Below are positions 17,452 to 26,320 of a stretch of DNA of 45,678 nt, in pieces (within the stretch, counting starts at the first letter, position 1; each line of letters begins with the position of its first letter). The stretch comes from Ruminococcaceae bacterium UBA3215. GTDB lineage: Bacteria > Bacillota > Clostridia > Oscillospirales > Ruminococcaceae. The notes beneath the pieces are model-generated. The model searched no databases. It worked only from the letters and a program-made list of their open reading frames with translations, and had not been told where the DNA came from. Both the position numbers and the translations under genes were made by a program. The DNA lies in the NCBI GenBank assembly GCA_002363155.1, contig DEWH01000011.1, positions 1 to 45,678 on the forward strand, written 5' to 3'.

Positions 17452-18479
17452 CTCTGTACGCGTCCGGAAGCGTCGCCGCCTGCAAGAGTCTCAACTTCTT
17501 CACGGGTAACGAGGTTGAAGTCGCCGGGGATAGTATGCTTCAGAGCGGAAGCCGCAACCGCAAATTCAAGAGCAGCCTTGAAATCCTTGCCGTCGTTGAG
17601 ACCGCAGATAAGTCCGCCTGCAAAAGAATCTCCGCCGCCTACACGGTCAACGATAGGATTGATGTTGTACTTTCTGGAGTGGTAGAATTCCCTTGTAGCG
17701 CCGTCCATGATGCACGCGGACCAGTCGTTGTTGGAAGCGGAGTGGCTCTCACGGAGAGAGGATACAACGTACTTGAAGCCGAACTGGTCAATCATTCTTC
17801 CGAAGATATCAACATATCCGGCAAGTTCGAGATCGCCCTTTGTAACGTCGGTGTTGCCGGGTTTGAAGCCGAGAACCTTTTCTGCGTCCTCCTCGTTTCC
17901 GATGCAGACATCAACGTACTTCATAAGGTTTGTCATTACCTTCTGAGCCTTCTCCGATGACCAGAGCTTCTTGCGGAAGTTAAGGTCACAGGAAACTGTA
18001 ACATTGTGCTTCTTTGCAGCTTTCAGCGCAACTTCGGTAACTTCCGCAGCAAGATCCGATACAGCGGGAGTGATTCCGGTGAAATGGAACCAGTCAGCGT
18101 CTGCGAATATCTCGTCAAAGTCGAACTTTGAAGCGTCTGCTGTGGATATCGAAGAATGCGCTCTGTCATATACAACGTTCGATGCTCTCATCGAAGCGCC
18201 TGTTTCGAGGAAGTAGATTCCGAGTCTCTCGCCGCACTTTGCAATGTGCTTTGTCTCAACGCCGTACTTGCGAAGTGCAGCGATCGCGCACTTTCCGATC
18301 GGGTTGTCCGGAACTGCGGTGATAAATTCAGCGTCGTGACCGTAGTTTGCAAGCGATACTGCGACATTCGCTTCGCCGCCGCCGTAGTTGATGTCAAATT
18401 CGTCTGCCTGAATGAACTTCTCGTTGTTGGGTGTGGAAAGTCTGAGCATGATCTCGCCCATTGTTACTATCTTTGCCAT
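17448..18479 (-). CDS. kdgK: 2-keto-3-deoxygluconate kinase (PfkB family)
   Basis: Phosphorylates 2-keto-3-deoxygluconate to KDPG with ATP; both uronate branches converge on it. The 343-residue ribokinase-like protein has the N-terminal substrate segment NYGGGEANVAVSLANYG (31-47) and the C-terminal PfkB signature DRVGGGDSFAGGL with catalytic D284. SCDLNFRKKLW (163-173) resembles the KDG-kinase phosphate-binding region. AAGGAG precedes the ATG by 12 nt. The stop overlaps the next gene by 4 bp. Other PfkB sugar kinases look similar, but the neighbours kdgA and kduD support this call. Confidence 0.93.
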   Translation of the reverse strand: MAKIVTMGEIMLRLSTPNNEKFIQADEFDINYGGGEANVAVSLANYGHDAEFITAVPDNPIGKCAIAALRKYGVETKHIAKCGERLGIYFLETGASMRASNVVYDRAHSSISTADASKFDFDEIFADADWFHFTGITPAVSDLAAEVTEVALKAAKKHNVTVSCDLNFRKKLWSSEKAQKVMTNLMKYVDVCIGNEEDAEKVLGFKPGNTDVTKGDLELAGYVDIFGRMIDQFGFKYVVSSLRESHSASNNDWSACIMDGATREFYHSRKYNINPIVDRVGGGDSFAGGLICGLNDGKDFKAALEFAVAASALKHTIPGDFNLVTREEVETLAGGDASGRVQR

Positions 18480-18525
18480 AATGTCATATTCTCCTTGTCG
18501 TTATTCCGATACCGCTATTTCACGG

Positions 18526-19497
18526 TCACTTTCTCTCTGTAAGATGAACTGCGAATCCGCCGAATTCGTCTTTCAGATAAACTACTGTCATTCTTCCGTC
18601 CGCATCGTACTTTGCGCTGGACATATCCACTTCGATGCCCTGGTGTTTAAGCTGATATACCGCTCTGCGCACGCTGTTTGTAGCGACTGCGATATGACCG
18701 TTCTTTCCCTTGAACGGCGATTTCATGCATTCGATCTGCGAGCCGGAGAAAATGCTGCTGTTGCCGACTTTCTGCTCCCAGCCGAACATATTGAAGAACT
18801 TTGATGCAACATCTGAAGCCTCCGCCTCGTTCTCGCAGTTGAGACCGATGTGCGCGATATCAAAGCCCAGCATCTTGTTCACAGCCGAACGGCAGAGCGC
18901 GGTGATCTCTTCCCATTTGCCTGCCTTTACAAGCTTATCGGGAACTATCCAGCTTCCTCCGCAGCATACTATCTTCCTGAACGCGAGGTATGTATTGAGA
19001 TTGTTCTCGTTGACACCGCCGGTTGGCATGAATTTCATTGAAGCATAGGGAGCGGAGATCGCCTTGATATAGGGCAGTCCGCCTGCCTGCTCCGCCGGGA
19101 AGAACTTGACGAAATCAAGTCCCAGCTCCATAGCCTGCTCGATCTGGGAACCGTTGGCAACGCCGGGTGTAAACGGGACACCTTTCTTTAAACAGTGCTC
19201 TACGACTTTCGGATTGAGACCCGGAGCAACACAGAACTTTGCGCCTGCTTCGATAGCTCTGTCACACTGCTCTGTGGTAAGAACGGTACCTGCGCCTACC
19301 AGCATATCCGGATAAGCCTTGACCATATCCGAGATGACCTTGTCGGCTCCCTCGGCGCGGAATGTTACCTCCGCACAGTGAATACCGCCGTCGTAAAGTG
19401 CCTTGGCAAGATTTACGGCATCTGCTGTGTTTTCAAGCTTTATGACCGGAACAATACCGGTGCATTCAAGCTGTTCGAGAAATTTTTTGTTGTCCAT
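18526..19497 (-). CDS. kdgA: KDPG aldolase fused to a VOC-like (glyoxalase-fold) domain
   Basis: Cleaves 2-keto-3-deoxy-6-phosphogluconate to pyruvate and glyceraldehyde 3-phosphate. Residues 1-210 are a full KDPG/KHG aldolase: E43 in CAEVTF, VGAGTVLT (67-74), and the Schiff-base lysine K131 in VKFFPAE. The family is normally about 205-215 residues; this protein has 323. The extra part, about 211-323, starts FDIAHIGLN with H216 and ends DEFGGFAVHL, the look of a vicinal-oxygen-chelate (VOC) metalloenzyme or binding domain. Its function is unknown; it might handle 2-oxo-sugar acids chemically or gate the aldolase. AGGAGG lies 12 nt before the ATG. Confidence 0.92.
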   Translation of the reverse strand: MDNKKFLEQLECTGIVPVIKLENTADAVNLAKALYDGGIHCAEVTFRAEGADKVISDMVKAYPDMLVGAGTVLTTEQCDRAIEAGAKFCVAPGLNPKVVEHCLKKGVPFTPGVANGSQIEQAMELGLDFVKFFPAEQAGGLPYIKAISAPYASMKFMPTGGVNENNLNTYLAFRKIVCCGGSWIVPDKLVKAGKWEEITALCRSAVNKMLGFDIAHIGLNCENEAEASDVASKFFNMFGWEQKVGNSSIFSGSQIECMKSPFKGKNGHIAVATNSVRRAVYQLKHQGIEVDMSSAKYDADGRMTVVYLKDEFGGFAVHLTERK

Positions 19498-19537
19498 TGT
19501 CTATTTGATCCTCCTGAGTTATTAACAAATCCGCTCT

Positions 19538-20293
19538 TCAGCGTGCAAGCCAGCCGCCGTCAACAGCGAGTGTGAATCCGTTTACATAATCACTTGCGGA
19601 AGAAGCAAGAAATACCGCAGCGCCCATAAGATCGTGCGGTGTTCCCCATCTTCCTGCCGGGATCCTCTCAAGTATCGCTTCGCTTCTGTCTGCATCGGCA
19701 CGCAGCGCAGCGGTGTTGTTTGTAGCCATGTATCCGGGAGCGATGGCATTTACGTTGATTCCGTACTTTGCCCACTCATTCGCAAGCGTCATTGTAAGAC
19801 CCTTGACAGCAGACTTGCTCGCCGTGTAGCTCGGAACTCTTATGCCGCCCTGGTATGAGAGCATACTTGCAACGGATATGATCTTGCCGCCGCTGTTCTG
19901 CTTAACGAACTGTCTTGCTGCAGCCTGTGAAAGGAAGAAGAGAGTGCGCAGGTTGACATTCATTACCAAATCCCAGTTCTCAACCGAGAAATCGATGCTG
20001 TCCTCGCGCTTGATTATTCCGGCATTGTTCACAAGGATATCCAGTCTGCCGAACTTTTCGAGCGCTGTGTTTATTATCGTATCAACAGGTTCGATAGAGG
20101 ACAGATCGGCAGTGATGTAGCTGAAATTCTCTTTGCCGAGCATCTCCTGTGTCGCCGTGCTTGCAGATCTTGAAACTCCTAGCACCTTTGCGCCTGCTTC
20201 AACCAGAGCCTTTGAGATACCCTGACCGAGTCCGGTATCGCTTCCGGTCACTATCGCGGTCTTACCGCTGAGACTGAACATATCCAGGATCAT
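19538..20293 (-). CDS. kduD: 2-deoxy-D-gluconate 3-dehydrogenase (DKII reductase)
   Basis: Short-chain dehydrogenase that reduces DKII, the KduI product, to 2-keto-3-deoxygluconate. The 251 residues carry the coenzyme motif TGSDTGLGQG (16-25), NNAG (89-92) and the catalytic S143, Y156 and K160 (YTASK). The frame is open to 20341, but GGAGG 8 nt before the ATG at 20293 fixes the start. A 141-bp gap separates it from the AEC transporter; it could hold an internal promoter (TACAAT as -10), but I found no convincing -35. Confidence 0.92.
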   Translation of the reverse strand: MILDMFSLSGKTAIVTGSDTGLGQGISKALVEAGAKVLGVSRSASTATQEMLGKENFSYITADLSSIEPVDTIINTALEKFGRLDILVNNAGIIKREDSIDFSVENWDLVMNVNLRTLFFLSQAAARQFVKQNSGGKIISVASMLSYQGGIRVPSYTASKSAVKGLTMTLANEWAKYGINVNAIAPGYMATNNTAALRADADRSEAILERIPAGRWGTPHDLMGAAVFLASSASDYVNGFTLAVDGGWLAR

Positions 20294-20434
20294 AAATGTT
20301 ACCTCCGTAATCATTGAAATATTATTCCGGCAGTGCCGCAAATCTTTCGCACCACCTGTATTTATTGTAAACCCGACAGCGTTTAAAAGCGATAACCTGA
20401 CCGTCGGATTTTATGGACAAAACGGATATTCTTA

Positions 20435-21433
20435 TCAGAAAATTCCGAGCATAACAAGAGCCGTTACAATAACGAAGATCGTTACGGTACTGACAAGGCT
20501 GGTCCAGACCACAAGCTGTCCGGCGAGTTCATCATCAGCTCCCATTTCCTTCGCCATGATCGCAGAAGATACCGCCACAGGTGTTGCAAAAACTCCGACA
20601 TAAGCGGCAAAATGCTCACCCGAAAGTGCGAATACATCTTTCAGCAGATATGCTATCGAAAGTCCGAATACCGGAACCGCAACAGTCCGCATGACCGTAC
20701 CGAAAATGATCTCATTTTTTAGCTTCGGGACAGCGGAGAACTCGAACTTCCCGCCCAGCACGATCAGCGCAAACGGCGTGCATATCGACTTCACATTCTC
20801 CAGTGATTTATACAGGATAGTTATGTCGCTCAGCCGGAATCCGATATTTCCCGCTACAAACAGCTCGCGCAGGACAAGACATACAAGCCCGGCGAAAGTG
20901 CCGATAATAAGCGGGTTCTTAACTACTCCGAGCAGCACCTTCTTCACGTCAATACTGCGCTTTTCGGAGCTTCCGTTGAAGATCGTGAGCGTGATCACCG
21001 CGAGCATGTTGAACAGCGGCACACAGAATGCCGACATAACTCCTGCCGCCGCTCCGCCCTTTTCACCGAACAGCGAAGCAGCCAGCGGAATGCCGATAAT
21101 AGCGTAGTTCGAGCGGAACACTGCCTGTATCAGCGTTCCACGTTTTGCGCCGTCCTTTGTGAACGCGCAGCATACAGCAGCCGCGATAAGAAATACCGCA
21201 AAAACTCCGACAACGCCGTATAATACGAAAACAAGATTTATGTCCGTTATACGGTCTATGGTGTAAACGTTGCAGAACAGCATCACCGGAAGCAGCACCC
21301 GGAACGTGAGCTTGTTGCCCACATCGAGGAACTCCTTTGTCAGCAGCTTTGCCCGTTTCAGCACATATCCCAGCGCGATGAGAATGATTATCGGCAGGAC
21401 GGAATTCGCTGCGAATAAGAATGCGTTTCCCAC
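20435..21433 (-). CDS. AEC (auxin efflux carrier) family transporter
   Basis: A 332-residue integral membrane protein with about 10 predicted helices. Start SVLPIIILIALGYVLKRAK and end LVVWTSLVSTVTIFV match bacterial AEC family members, some of which move malate, malonate or other organic acids. The start is a GTG directly after the GH4 stop, with GGAGAGG 9 nt upstream inside the GH4 gene, so the two are likely coupled. In this setting it could import free galacturonate or another uronic acid, or export an acidic end product. The direction and substrate are inference. Confidence 0.87.
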   Translation of the reverse strand: MGNAFLFAANSVLPIIILIALGYVLKRAKLLTKEFLDVGNKLTFRVLLPVMLFCNVYTIDRITDINLVFVLYGVVGVFAVFLIAAAVCCAFTKDGAKRGTLIQAVFRSNYAIIGIPLAASLFGEKGGAAAGVMSAFCVPLFNMLAVITLTIFNGSSEKRSIDVKKVLLGVVKNPLIIGTFAGLVCLVLRELFVAGNIGFRLSDITILYKSLENVKSICTPFALIVLGGKFEFSAVPKLKNEIIFGTVMRTVAVPVFGLSIAYLLKDVFALSGEHFAAYVGVFATPVAVSSAIMAKEMGADDELAGQLVVWTSLVSTVTIFVIVTALVMLGIF

Positions 21434-22831
21434 TCAGAAAAGCCTCTCCATAGGGTAATAGTCTTTCAGATATTTTTCGGTAGCAGCCGCCATTTTCCTG
21501 AACAGATCTCTCGCATCGGCAAGCGAGAGTGTGCTGCAGAGCGGCTGGTTTATAAACGCCTCGAAAATACGGTCAAAATCGCGTTCCTTTATGCCGTAGT
21601 ATGTATTTTCAATGTTTATTGCGTTTCGCAGTACCAATGCATTCACGTCGCCCGGCAGTCTTTTCGCGGTTATCGGTTTAAGGCTGTTCTGGGCAAACAC
21701 ACAGTTCGTCTCCACCACCGATCCCAGCGGCATATCCGGCATCTGACCCACGTTCACCACGTTCGCGTTTGACACCTTTGCGGGTATCATTCCGAGCAGA
21801 GCTTTCATAAGCTCCACAACTTCCTCGTCGCTGCGCGTCGGCGTTATCTTCTCGCTGCCTTCGGCAATTCGGCGGGATAGATTTATCTTCTCAGTCTGAT
21901 CTTTTCTGCGGTAATCGACGGTGGTAAGATGATACAGCCAGCGTTCGGCATCCGCCTTATCCCTGATGTACCAGCTGTTGTTCATGAACTCAACGAGATG
22001 CCTGTCACCGGCAGCGGCAAGCACTCCGAACCGCCGGAAAAGATCCATCTTGACCTTGTTGCCGTACAGGAACGGATTGTCGTGAAATCCGTCCGGATCG
22101 GCTGTCTGCTCGCAGTAGCCTCTCTCGTAGAATTTGTCGATGAATGAGGGCAGCAGCTTCAGCAGGTCTGTACCATTGTAGCTTGCTTCGGTGATCCATG
22201 TGAAATGGTTCACTCCGCAGGCATCTGTCAGTATGTCATGCCGTGTCGGGCGTTCGATACCGAGCTCCTCTTGCGCCACACAGCACAGGAATTCCTGCGC
22301 ATGGAATACCTCGTGGCAGCAGCCGAATGCCTTTATCTCCGGGAACACATCGTACAGCGTCTTTGTGCAGGCTGTCATCGGATTTGTGAGATTCAGCACC
22401 CATGCGTCCGGGCAGTGCGCTTTTATTTCACGGGCAAATCCCTCATATATCGGCACAGTCCTCATTGCACGAAGCACACCGCCGGGTCCTACCGTATCGC
22501 CTACCGACTGGTAAATTCCGTACTGCTCCGGAAGATGAACGTCTCCAGCCATTTCGTCAAAGGTGCCGGGAAGTATGGAGAATATAACGAAATCCGCTCC
22601 GTCAAGCGCGCTTCCGATATTGTCGTAAACTCTGTAATCCCATTTCGACACAGTGACCGGATCATTGTTGATATATCCGCCGATCCTGCGGTTTATATCC
22701 GCGGCGGCAGTGTCGATATCATAAAGCGCGATCTCTCCGGCAAGCCCGTCCGCAAATGCAAGGTCATTCATGAATACCCTCGCCCACATCTTCGAGCCGC
22801 CGCCGATATACGCTATTTTTATATTCTTCAA
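21434..22831 (-). CDS. GH4 family alpha-galacturonidase (LplD-like)
   Basis: NAD- and Mn-dependent glycosidase of family GH4, 465 residues, no signal peptide. The N-terminus IKIAYIGGGSKMWARV and the stretches SILPGTFDEM, VHLPEQYGIYQSVGDT, NLTNPMT (147-153) and GCCHEVF (170-176, metal-site Cys and His) resemble B. subtilis LplD, an alpha-galacturonidase, more than the alpha-glucosidase branch, which fits a pectin operon. It would release galacturonate from the non-reducing ends of saturated oligomers. The frame is open to 22897, but I place the start at a TTG (22831): AAAGGGG lies about 9 nt before it and the protein then begins exactly at the family N-terminus. It starts 20 bp after the GH105 stop. 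Confidence 0.9.
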   Translation of the reverse strand: MKNIKIAYIGGGSKMWARVFMNDLAFADGLAGEIALYDIDTAAADINRRIGGYINNDPVTVSKWDYRVYDNIGSALDGADFVIFSILPGTFDEMAGDVHLPEQYGIYQSVGDTVGPGGVLRAMRTVPIYEGFAREIKAHCPDAWVLNLTNPMTACTKTLYDVFPEIKAFGCCHEVFHAQEFLCCVAQEELGIERPTRHDILTDACGVNHFTWITEASYNGTDLLKLLPSFIDKFYERGYCEQTADPDGFHDNPFLYGNKVKMDLFRRFGVLAAAGDRHLVEFMNNSWYIRDKADAERWLYHLTTVDYRRKDQTEKINLSRRIAEGSEKITPTRSDEEVVELMKALLGMIPAKVSNANVVNVGQMPDMPLGSVVETNCVFAQNSLKPITAKRLPGDVNALVLRNAINIENTYYGIKERDFDRIFEAFINQPLCSTLSLADARDLFRKMAAATEKYLKDYYPMERLF

Positions 22832-22851
22832 AACCTGATGTCCCCTTTCGG

Positions 22852-23994
22852 TCAGGACTGTCCGGAAACGATCATTCTCTTTACTTCGGTATAGCACAGC
22901 ACGAACGGTGCAACACCCTTCGCGTCATTCTCCACCACCGGTTCGGAGATATAGTATTCAAAACTTCCGTCGCGCCTTCTGTCCCCGTCGGGTCCGAGAC
23001 CTGCCATCAGGCAGATGCCGCCGAGGTTCAGCTCCCCGTTTTCGCCGAATTTAAGGTATTTTTCGCAGATGCCGTCAAAGGTCTTTCTGCCCTGCTCCGC
23101 ATACTTCTTATCCAGCACGCCGAGTCTTGCACCTTTCATCATTGCGTAGGCGATCATGCTGCTTCCGCTCGTTTCGAGGTAATTTCCCTCTCTGCCGCCC
23201 TGATCCACTACCTGCCAGTACATTCCCGTTTCCGGATCGGCATACTGCTCGATACCGGCGATAACTTCGCGGAAAATACCGCTGATCTCATCACGGTCAG
23301 CACCGTCATCGAGATACCCGATGATATCCGCAAGAGCCACCGTGAACCAGCCTATCGCACGGAGCCAGAAGCTTGACGAAAGACCGGTCTTCTTATCAGC
23401 CCAGAAGATGCTCTTTGAGCAGTCAAGACCGTGATACAGAAGCTTCTTGTCCTCGTCGAACATATACTGCCTTACGTTTCGTATCTGATGCATGGTATCG
23501 GTGATGCTTCCGCCGCCGAATTCCTGCTGGAACCGCACATAGAACACCTGCGCCATATAGATGCCGTCGAGCCATACCTGATGCGGGTATATCTTCTTGT
23601 GCCAGAAGCTTCCCGTAATGGTGCGGGGCTGTTTTTCGAGCTGCTCACGGAGCAGGAGGATCGCGTTCTTGTACTTTTCCTTGCCGGTCGCACTGTAAAG
23701 ATCGAAGAGCACACGCCCCTCGTTTATATCGTCAAGGTTGAAATTGTCTATCGTATATCCGCGTATCGAACCGTCATCGCTTATGTAATAATTTATGAAC
23801 TTTTCGGCAAAATCGGAATATTTCTTATCGCCGGTTATTTCCGCAGCACTGAGCAGCGCGGTTATCATACAGCCGTCGATGTAGTTCCATGCCGGAGGTT
23901 TTCCGAGTTTTATCTTCTCAATATTCCAGAGCGGTCTGTCCGGTGAGGAACCGTCAATCAGACGCTCAATAAAGCTTTCTATCTTTTCGTACAT
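22852..23994 (-). CDS. GH105 unsaturated rhamnogalacturonyl/galacturonyl hydrolase
   Basis: Removes the 4,5-unsaturated uronic acid from the non-reducing end of lyase products by hydration of the double bond. The 380-residue alpha/alpha-barrel has LDDINEG with D88 and HQVWLDGIYMA with D143, the positions of the two essential aspartates of B. subtilis YteR. No signal peptide, so it acts on imported oligomers. The ATG is 2 bp after the GH28 stop, with GGGAG within the GH28 end. Its product feeds KduI. It may prefer either rhamnogalacturonan or homogalacturonan fragments; the neighbours favour the latter. Confidence 0.92.
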   Translation of the reverse strand: MYEKIESFIERLIDGSSPDRPLWNIEKIKLGKPPAWNYIDGCMITALLSAAEITGDKKYSDFAEKFINYYISDDGSIRGYTIDNFNLDDINEGRVLFDLYSATGKEKYKNAILLLREQLEKQPRTITGSFWHKKIYPHQVWLDGIYMAQVFYVRFQQEFGGGSITDTMHQIRNVRQYMFDEDKKLLYHGLDCSKSIFWADKKTGLSSSFWLRAIGWFTVALADIIGYLDDGADRDEISGIFREVIAGIEQYADPETGMYWQVVDQGGREGNYLETSGSSMIAYAMMKGARLGVLDKKYAEQGRKTFDGICEKYLKFGENGELNLGGICLMAGLGPDGDRRRDGSFEYYISEPVVENDAKGVAPFVLCYTEVKRMIVSGQS

Positions 23995-23996
23995 AG

Positions 23997-25538
23997 TTAC
24001 TCCCTTATCAGCTCACCGACATTGTGAACGATCAGTTCGTCGCCGTCGCAGCCTTCAACACGGACATTTCTGACTGTGAGTTTTCCTACGTTGTCAAAAT
24101 ACATTCCCGCTTTGCGCATCAGCACGTTGTTGTTTCTCATAGCCGGGAATCCCTCTTTTGCATCGGGATCATAAGTAAATACGAGGTTCTCCGCCGTGAT
24201 CTCGCTTATAGGCATTTCCGGCAGACCGTCGCAGTAGCACGCCGCAACGTGGCAGTTTACGCATTCCATATTCCGGAACGTGAACTTTCCGAGGTAAGGG
24301 GTTCTGTCGTCAACCGGCAGCTTCTCACGGGTGGTATTGTACTCCGAATACCTGTCGGGATCGCAGCAGTTATACCACATATTCATAACGATAGGTGTGA
24401 GAACACCGTCCATTTTCACATTTTCAAACACAACGCCGTCAATGATCGCGTCTTTTCCTCTGCCGCGGCGGGTCTTAATGCGGATACCGCGGTCAGTGCG
24501 GAAGAATACACACCGCTCCACCGTAAGGTCTTTTACTCCGCCTGCCATTTCGCTTCCGAGCGTTATAGCGCCGTGACCGAACTGCATTATGCAGTTCCTT
24601 ATCGTATGCCTGCTCGCAGGTCTCTTGAATTTTCTGCCGATCTCGATCTTGCCGGATTTTATTGCGATACAGTCGTCTCCGACGCTGAACCGGCAGCCGA
24701 TTATATTCACGATATCGCAGGCTTCCGGGTCAAGCGCATCGGTATTGGGGCTGTCCTTAGGAGCGTTTACTGCGAGATCAAGGAAATCCAGCTTTTCCGA
24801 GAAGTATGGGTGGAGCTGCCATGACGCGGCATTCTGTGCCGTTATGCCGTGGACCGTGATATCCCTGCATCTGTTGAAGAACAGCAGTCTCGGACGCGGA
24901 ACCTTCTGCTCCTTGACATTCACCCACCATTCGCTGTTCTGGGCGTTGCCGTCAACCGTGCCTCTGCCGACGATCCTTATATCCTCGGCATATTCCGCAA
25001 ACAGAAGTGACTGGTGCATGGGAACGGCGTTTCCTTCCCATGTTCCGAAATGAACGGACTCACCTGTGTTAATATCGGCAATCTCGCCCGGTATCAGCGG
25101 ATAGCGCGCTGTATCGGTATTTCCGAGCAGCACTGCCTTTTCCGAAAGCTCTATGGTGATGTGGCTCTTCAGATTGACAGGAGCGGTGTAATATACGCCT
25201 TCCGGGAAATAAAGCCGTCCGCCTGCGGGAAGGCAGTTCACAGCGGTCTGTATGCTGAGAGTATCGTCTGTCACGCCGTCTCCGACCGCTCCGAAATCCT
25301 TTACGCTGACTGCACAGGTCTCTTTTGCCGTTGTGAATTCAAGTGTTCCCTGCCCTTCCGCTTCTACTGTGTATGCAGTATCGGGTTTAAGGTCAAACAG
25401 CGAAAACACATTTGTATCGGCTGTGAACATTTCTTTTCCGTTGAGTTTTACCGTGTACTTCTCTTTGCTGTAATATGCGAGCGTGTTTTCAAGCTCGAAG
25501 CACGCACTTACCGTTCCTGTATATAATGCTTTTATCAT
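23997..25538 (-). CDS. GH28 polygalacturonase (cytoplasmic, probably exo-acting)
   Basis: Hydrolyses alpha-1,4-galacturonan. The 513 residues have a small N-terminal beta domain (1-75, fibronectin-III-like) before the right-handed beta-helix. Catalytic motifs are NTDALD (265-270), GDDC with D288/D289, FGHGAITLGSE (320-330) and RIKT (353-356). The pre-domain and lack of a signal peptide resemble intracellular exo-polygalacturonases. I use the ATG at 25538, which has AGGAGA 5 nt upstream; the ATG at 25556 overlaps the preceding stop (ATGA) but has no good site, although coupled re-initiation there cannot be excluded. Confidence 0.93.
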   Translation of the reverse strand: MIKALYTGTVSACFELENTLAYYSKEKYTVKLNGKEMFTADTNVFSLFDLKPDTAYTVEAEGQGTLEFTTAKETCAVSVKDFGAVGDGVTDDTLSIQTAVNCLPAGGRLYFPEGVYYTAPVNLKSHITIELSEKAVLLGNTDTARYPLIPGEIADINTGESVHFGTWEGNAVPMHQSLLFAEYAEDIRIVGRGTVDGNAQNSEWWVNVKEQKVPRPRLLFFNRCRDITVHGITAQNAASWQLHPYFSEKLDFLDLAVNAPKDSPNTDALDPEACDIVNIIGCRFSVGDDCIAIKSGKIEIGRKFKRPASRHTIRNCIMQFGHGAITLGSEMAGGVKDLTVERCVFFRTDRGIRIKTRRGRGKDAIIDGVVFENVKMDGVLTPIVMNMWYNCCDPDRYSEYNTTREKLPVDDRTPYLGKFTFRNMECVNCHVAACYCDGLPEMPISEITAENLVFTYDPDAKEGFPAMRNNNVLMRKAGMYFDNVGKLTVRNVRVEGCDGDELIVHNVGELIRE

Positions 25539-25552
25539 CTTTTCTCCTGTTT

Positions 25553-26188
25553 TCATTTCCGGCTTCCCGCAGCCTTTTCGCGGGCATCGCGGAATATATT
25601 TATCAGCGTTCTCTTCACGAATATGAAGAGAATGTCAAATCCTAAGTACAGCAGTCCGAACAGTATCGGCTCGACTCCGAGCATTCCTTCCTCCTGCGTT
25701 GAGTCCACGTTAGGATTCACGCCCATAAGCACGTTCGCGGTGTAGTAAGTCTGGAACACGCAGTACAGCAGGACTGCCGCATACAGCACATTCAGAAATA
25801 CCGACCAGAACTTCCGTACCGTCACCATCATCCACTTGTCATTCTCGCCTTTTTCCGTCTCGAAATTGCGGAGGAACCTGTTGACCATAAGATCGGTGAC
25901 AAGTCCGAGCCCTATCGCAAGTACCAGCATAAGGTCAAGTCCATGCAGGTAAATTCCGAGTCCCCACAGAAAAAAATAGCAGACCGCACCCGCAAACCAG
26001 AACTTCACCAACACAATCTTCAGCCACATCGGCAGCCGGAACTTGCGCTTCGCCGTATATTCCCTTATCTCCTTATCGGAGACTTCGGGAGCGTCCTTTG
26101 CGTTTACAAGTCGTTCTACCGCGTCGGTTTTGAGGTTATAGTAGCTTGCAGCCGATCTGTCTTCATTTTTTTGCTTCTTTTCAGCCAT
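25553..26188 (-). CDS. Uncharacterised membrane protein, ABC-importer neighbour (1 of 4)
   Basis: I do not recognise this 211-residue protein. A charged, soluble N-terminus (1-50, Lys/Glu-rich) is followed by four predicted helices, about 54-80, 84-103, 126-150 and 173-192. An acidic segment (161-168) lies before the last helix and the tail is basic. The ATG has only a distant AAAGGG. It lies between another small membrane protein and GH28, all on one strand; a 9-bp hairpin occupies the 132-bp gap before it. It may be an accessory or assembly factor of the oligogalacturonide importer; that is inference from position only. Confidence 0.8.
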   Translation of the reverse strand: MAEKKQKNEDRSAASYYNLKTDAVERLVNAKDAPEVSDKEIREYTAKRKFRLPMWLKIVLVKFWFAGAVCYFFLWGLGIYLHGLDLMLVLAIGLGLVTDLMVNRFLRNFETEKGENDKWMMVTVRKFWSVFLNVLYAAVLLYCVFQTYYTANVLMGVNPNVDSTQEEGMLGVEPILFGLLYLGFDILFIFVKRTLINIFRDAREKAAGSRK

Positions 26189-26213
26189 AAATCAATCTAC
26201 CCTTTTTATTGAA

Positions 26214-26236
26214 AGCGGCAGGGGTCTCCTGCCGCT
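26214..26236. other. Intercistronic hairpin
   Basis: AGCGGCAGG (26214-26222) pairs perfectly with 26228-26236 around five bases. In the minus transcript it follows the stop at 26321 by 84 nt and is not followed by a U-run, so it is more likely an attenuating or protecting structure than a full terminator. Confidence 0.5.
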
Positions 26237-26320
26237 CTGCGCATCGGGAAAGTCAGCGGCAATGCACTTTCGCACACTGCCCTGCACAGATCCGTAACAC
26301 ATATTCACAGAATATCTGCA

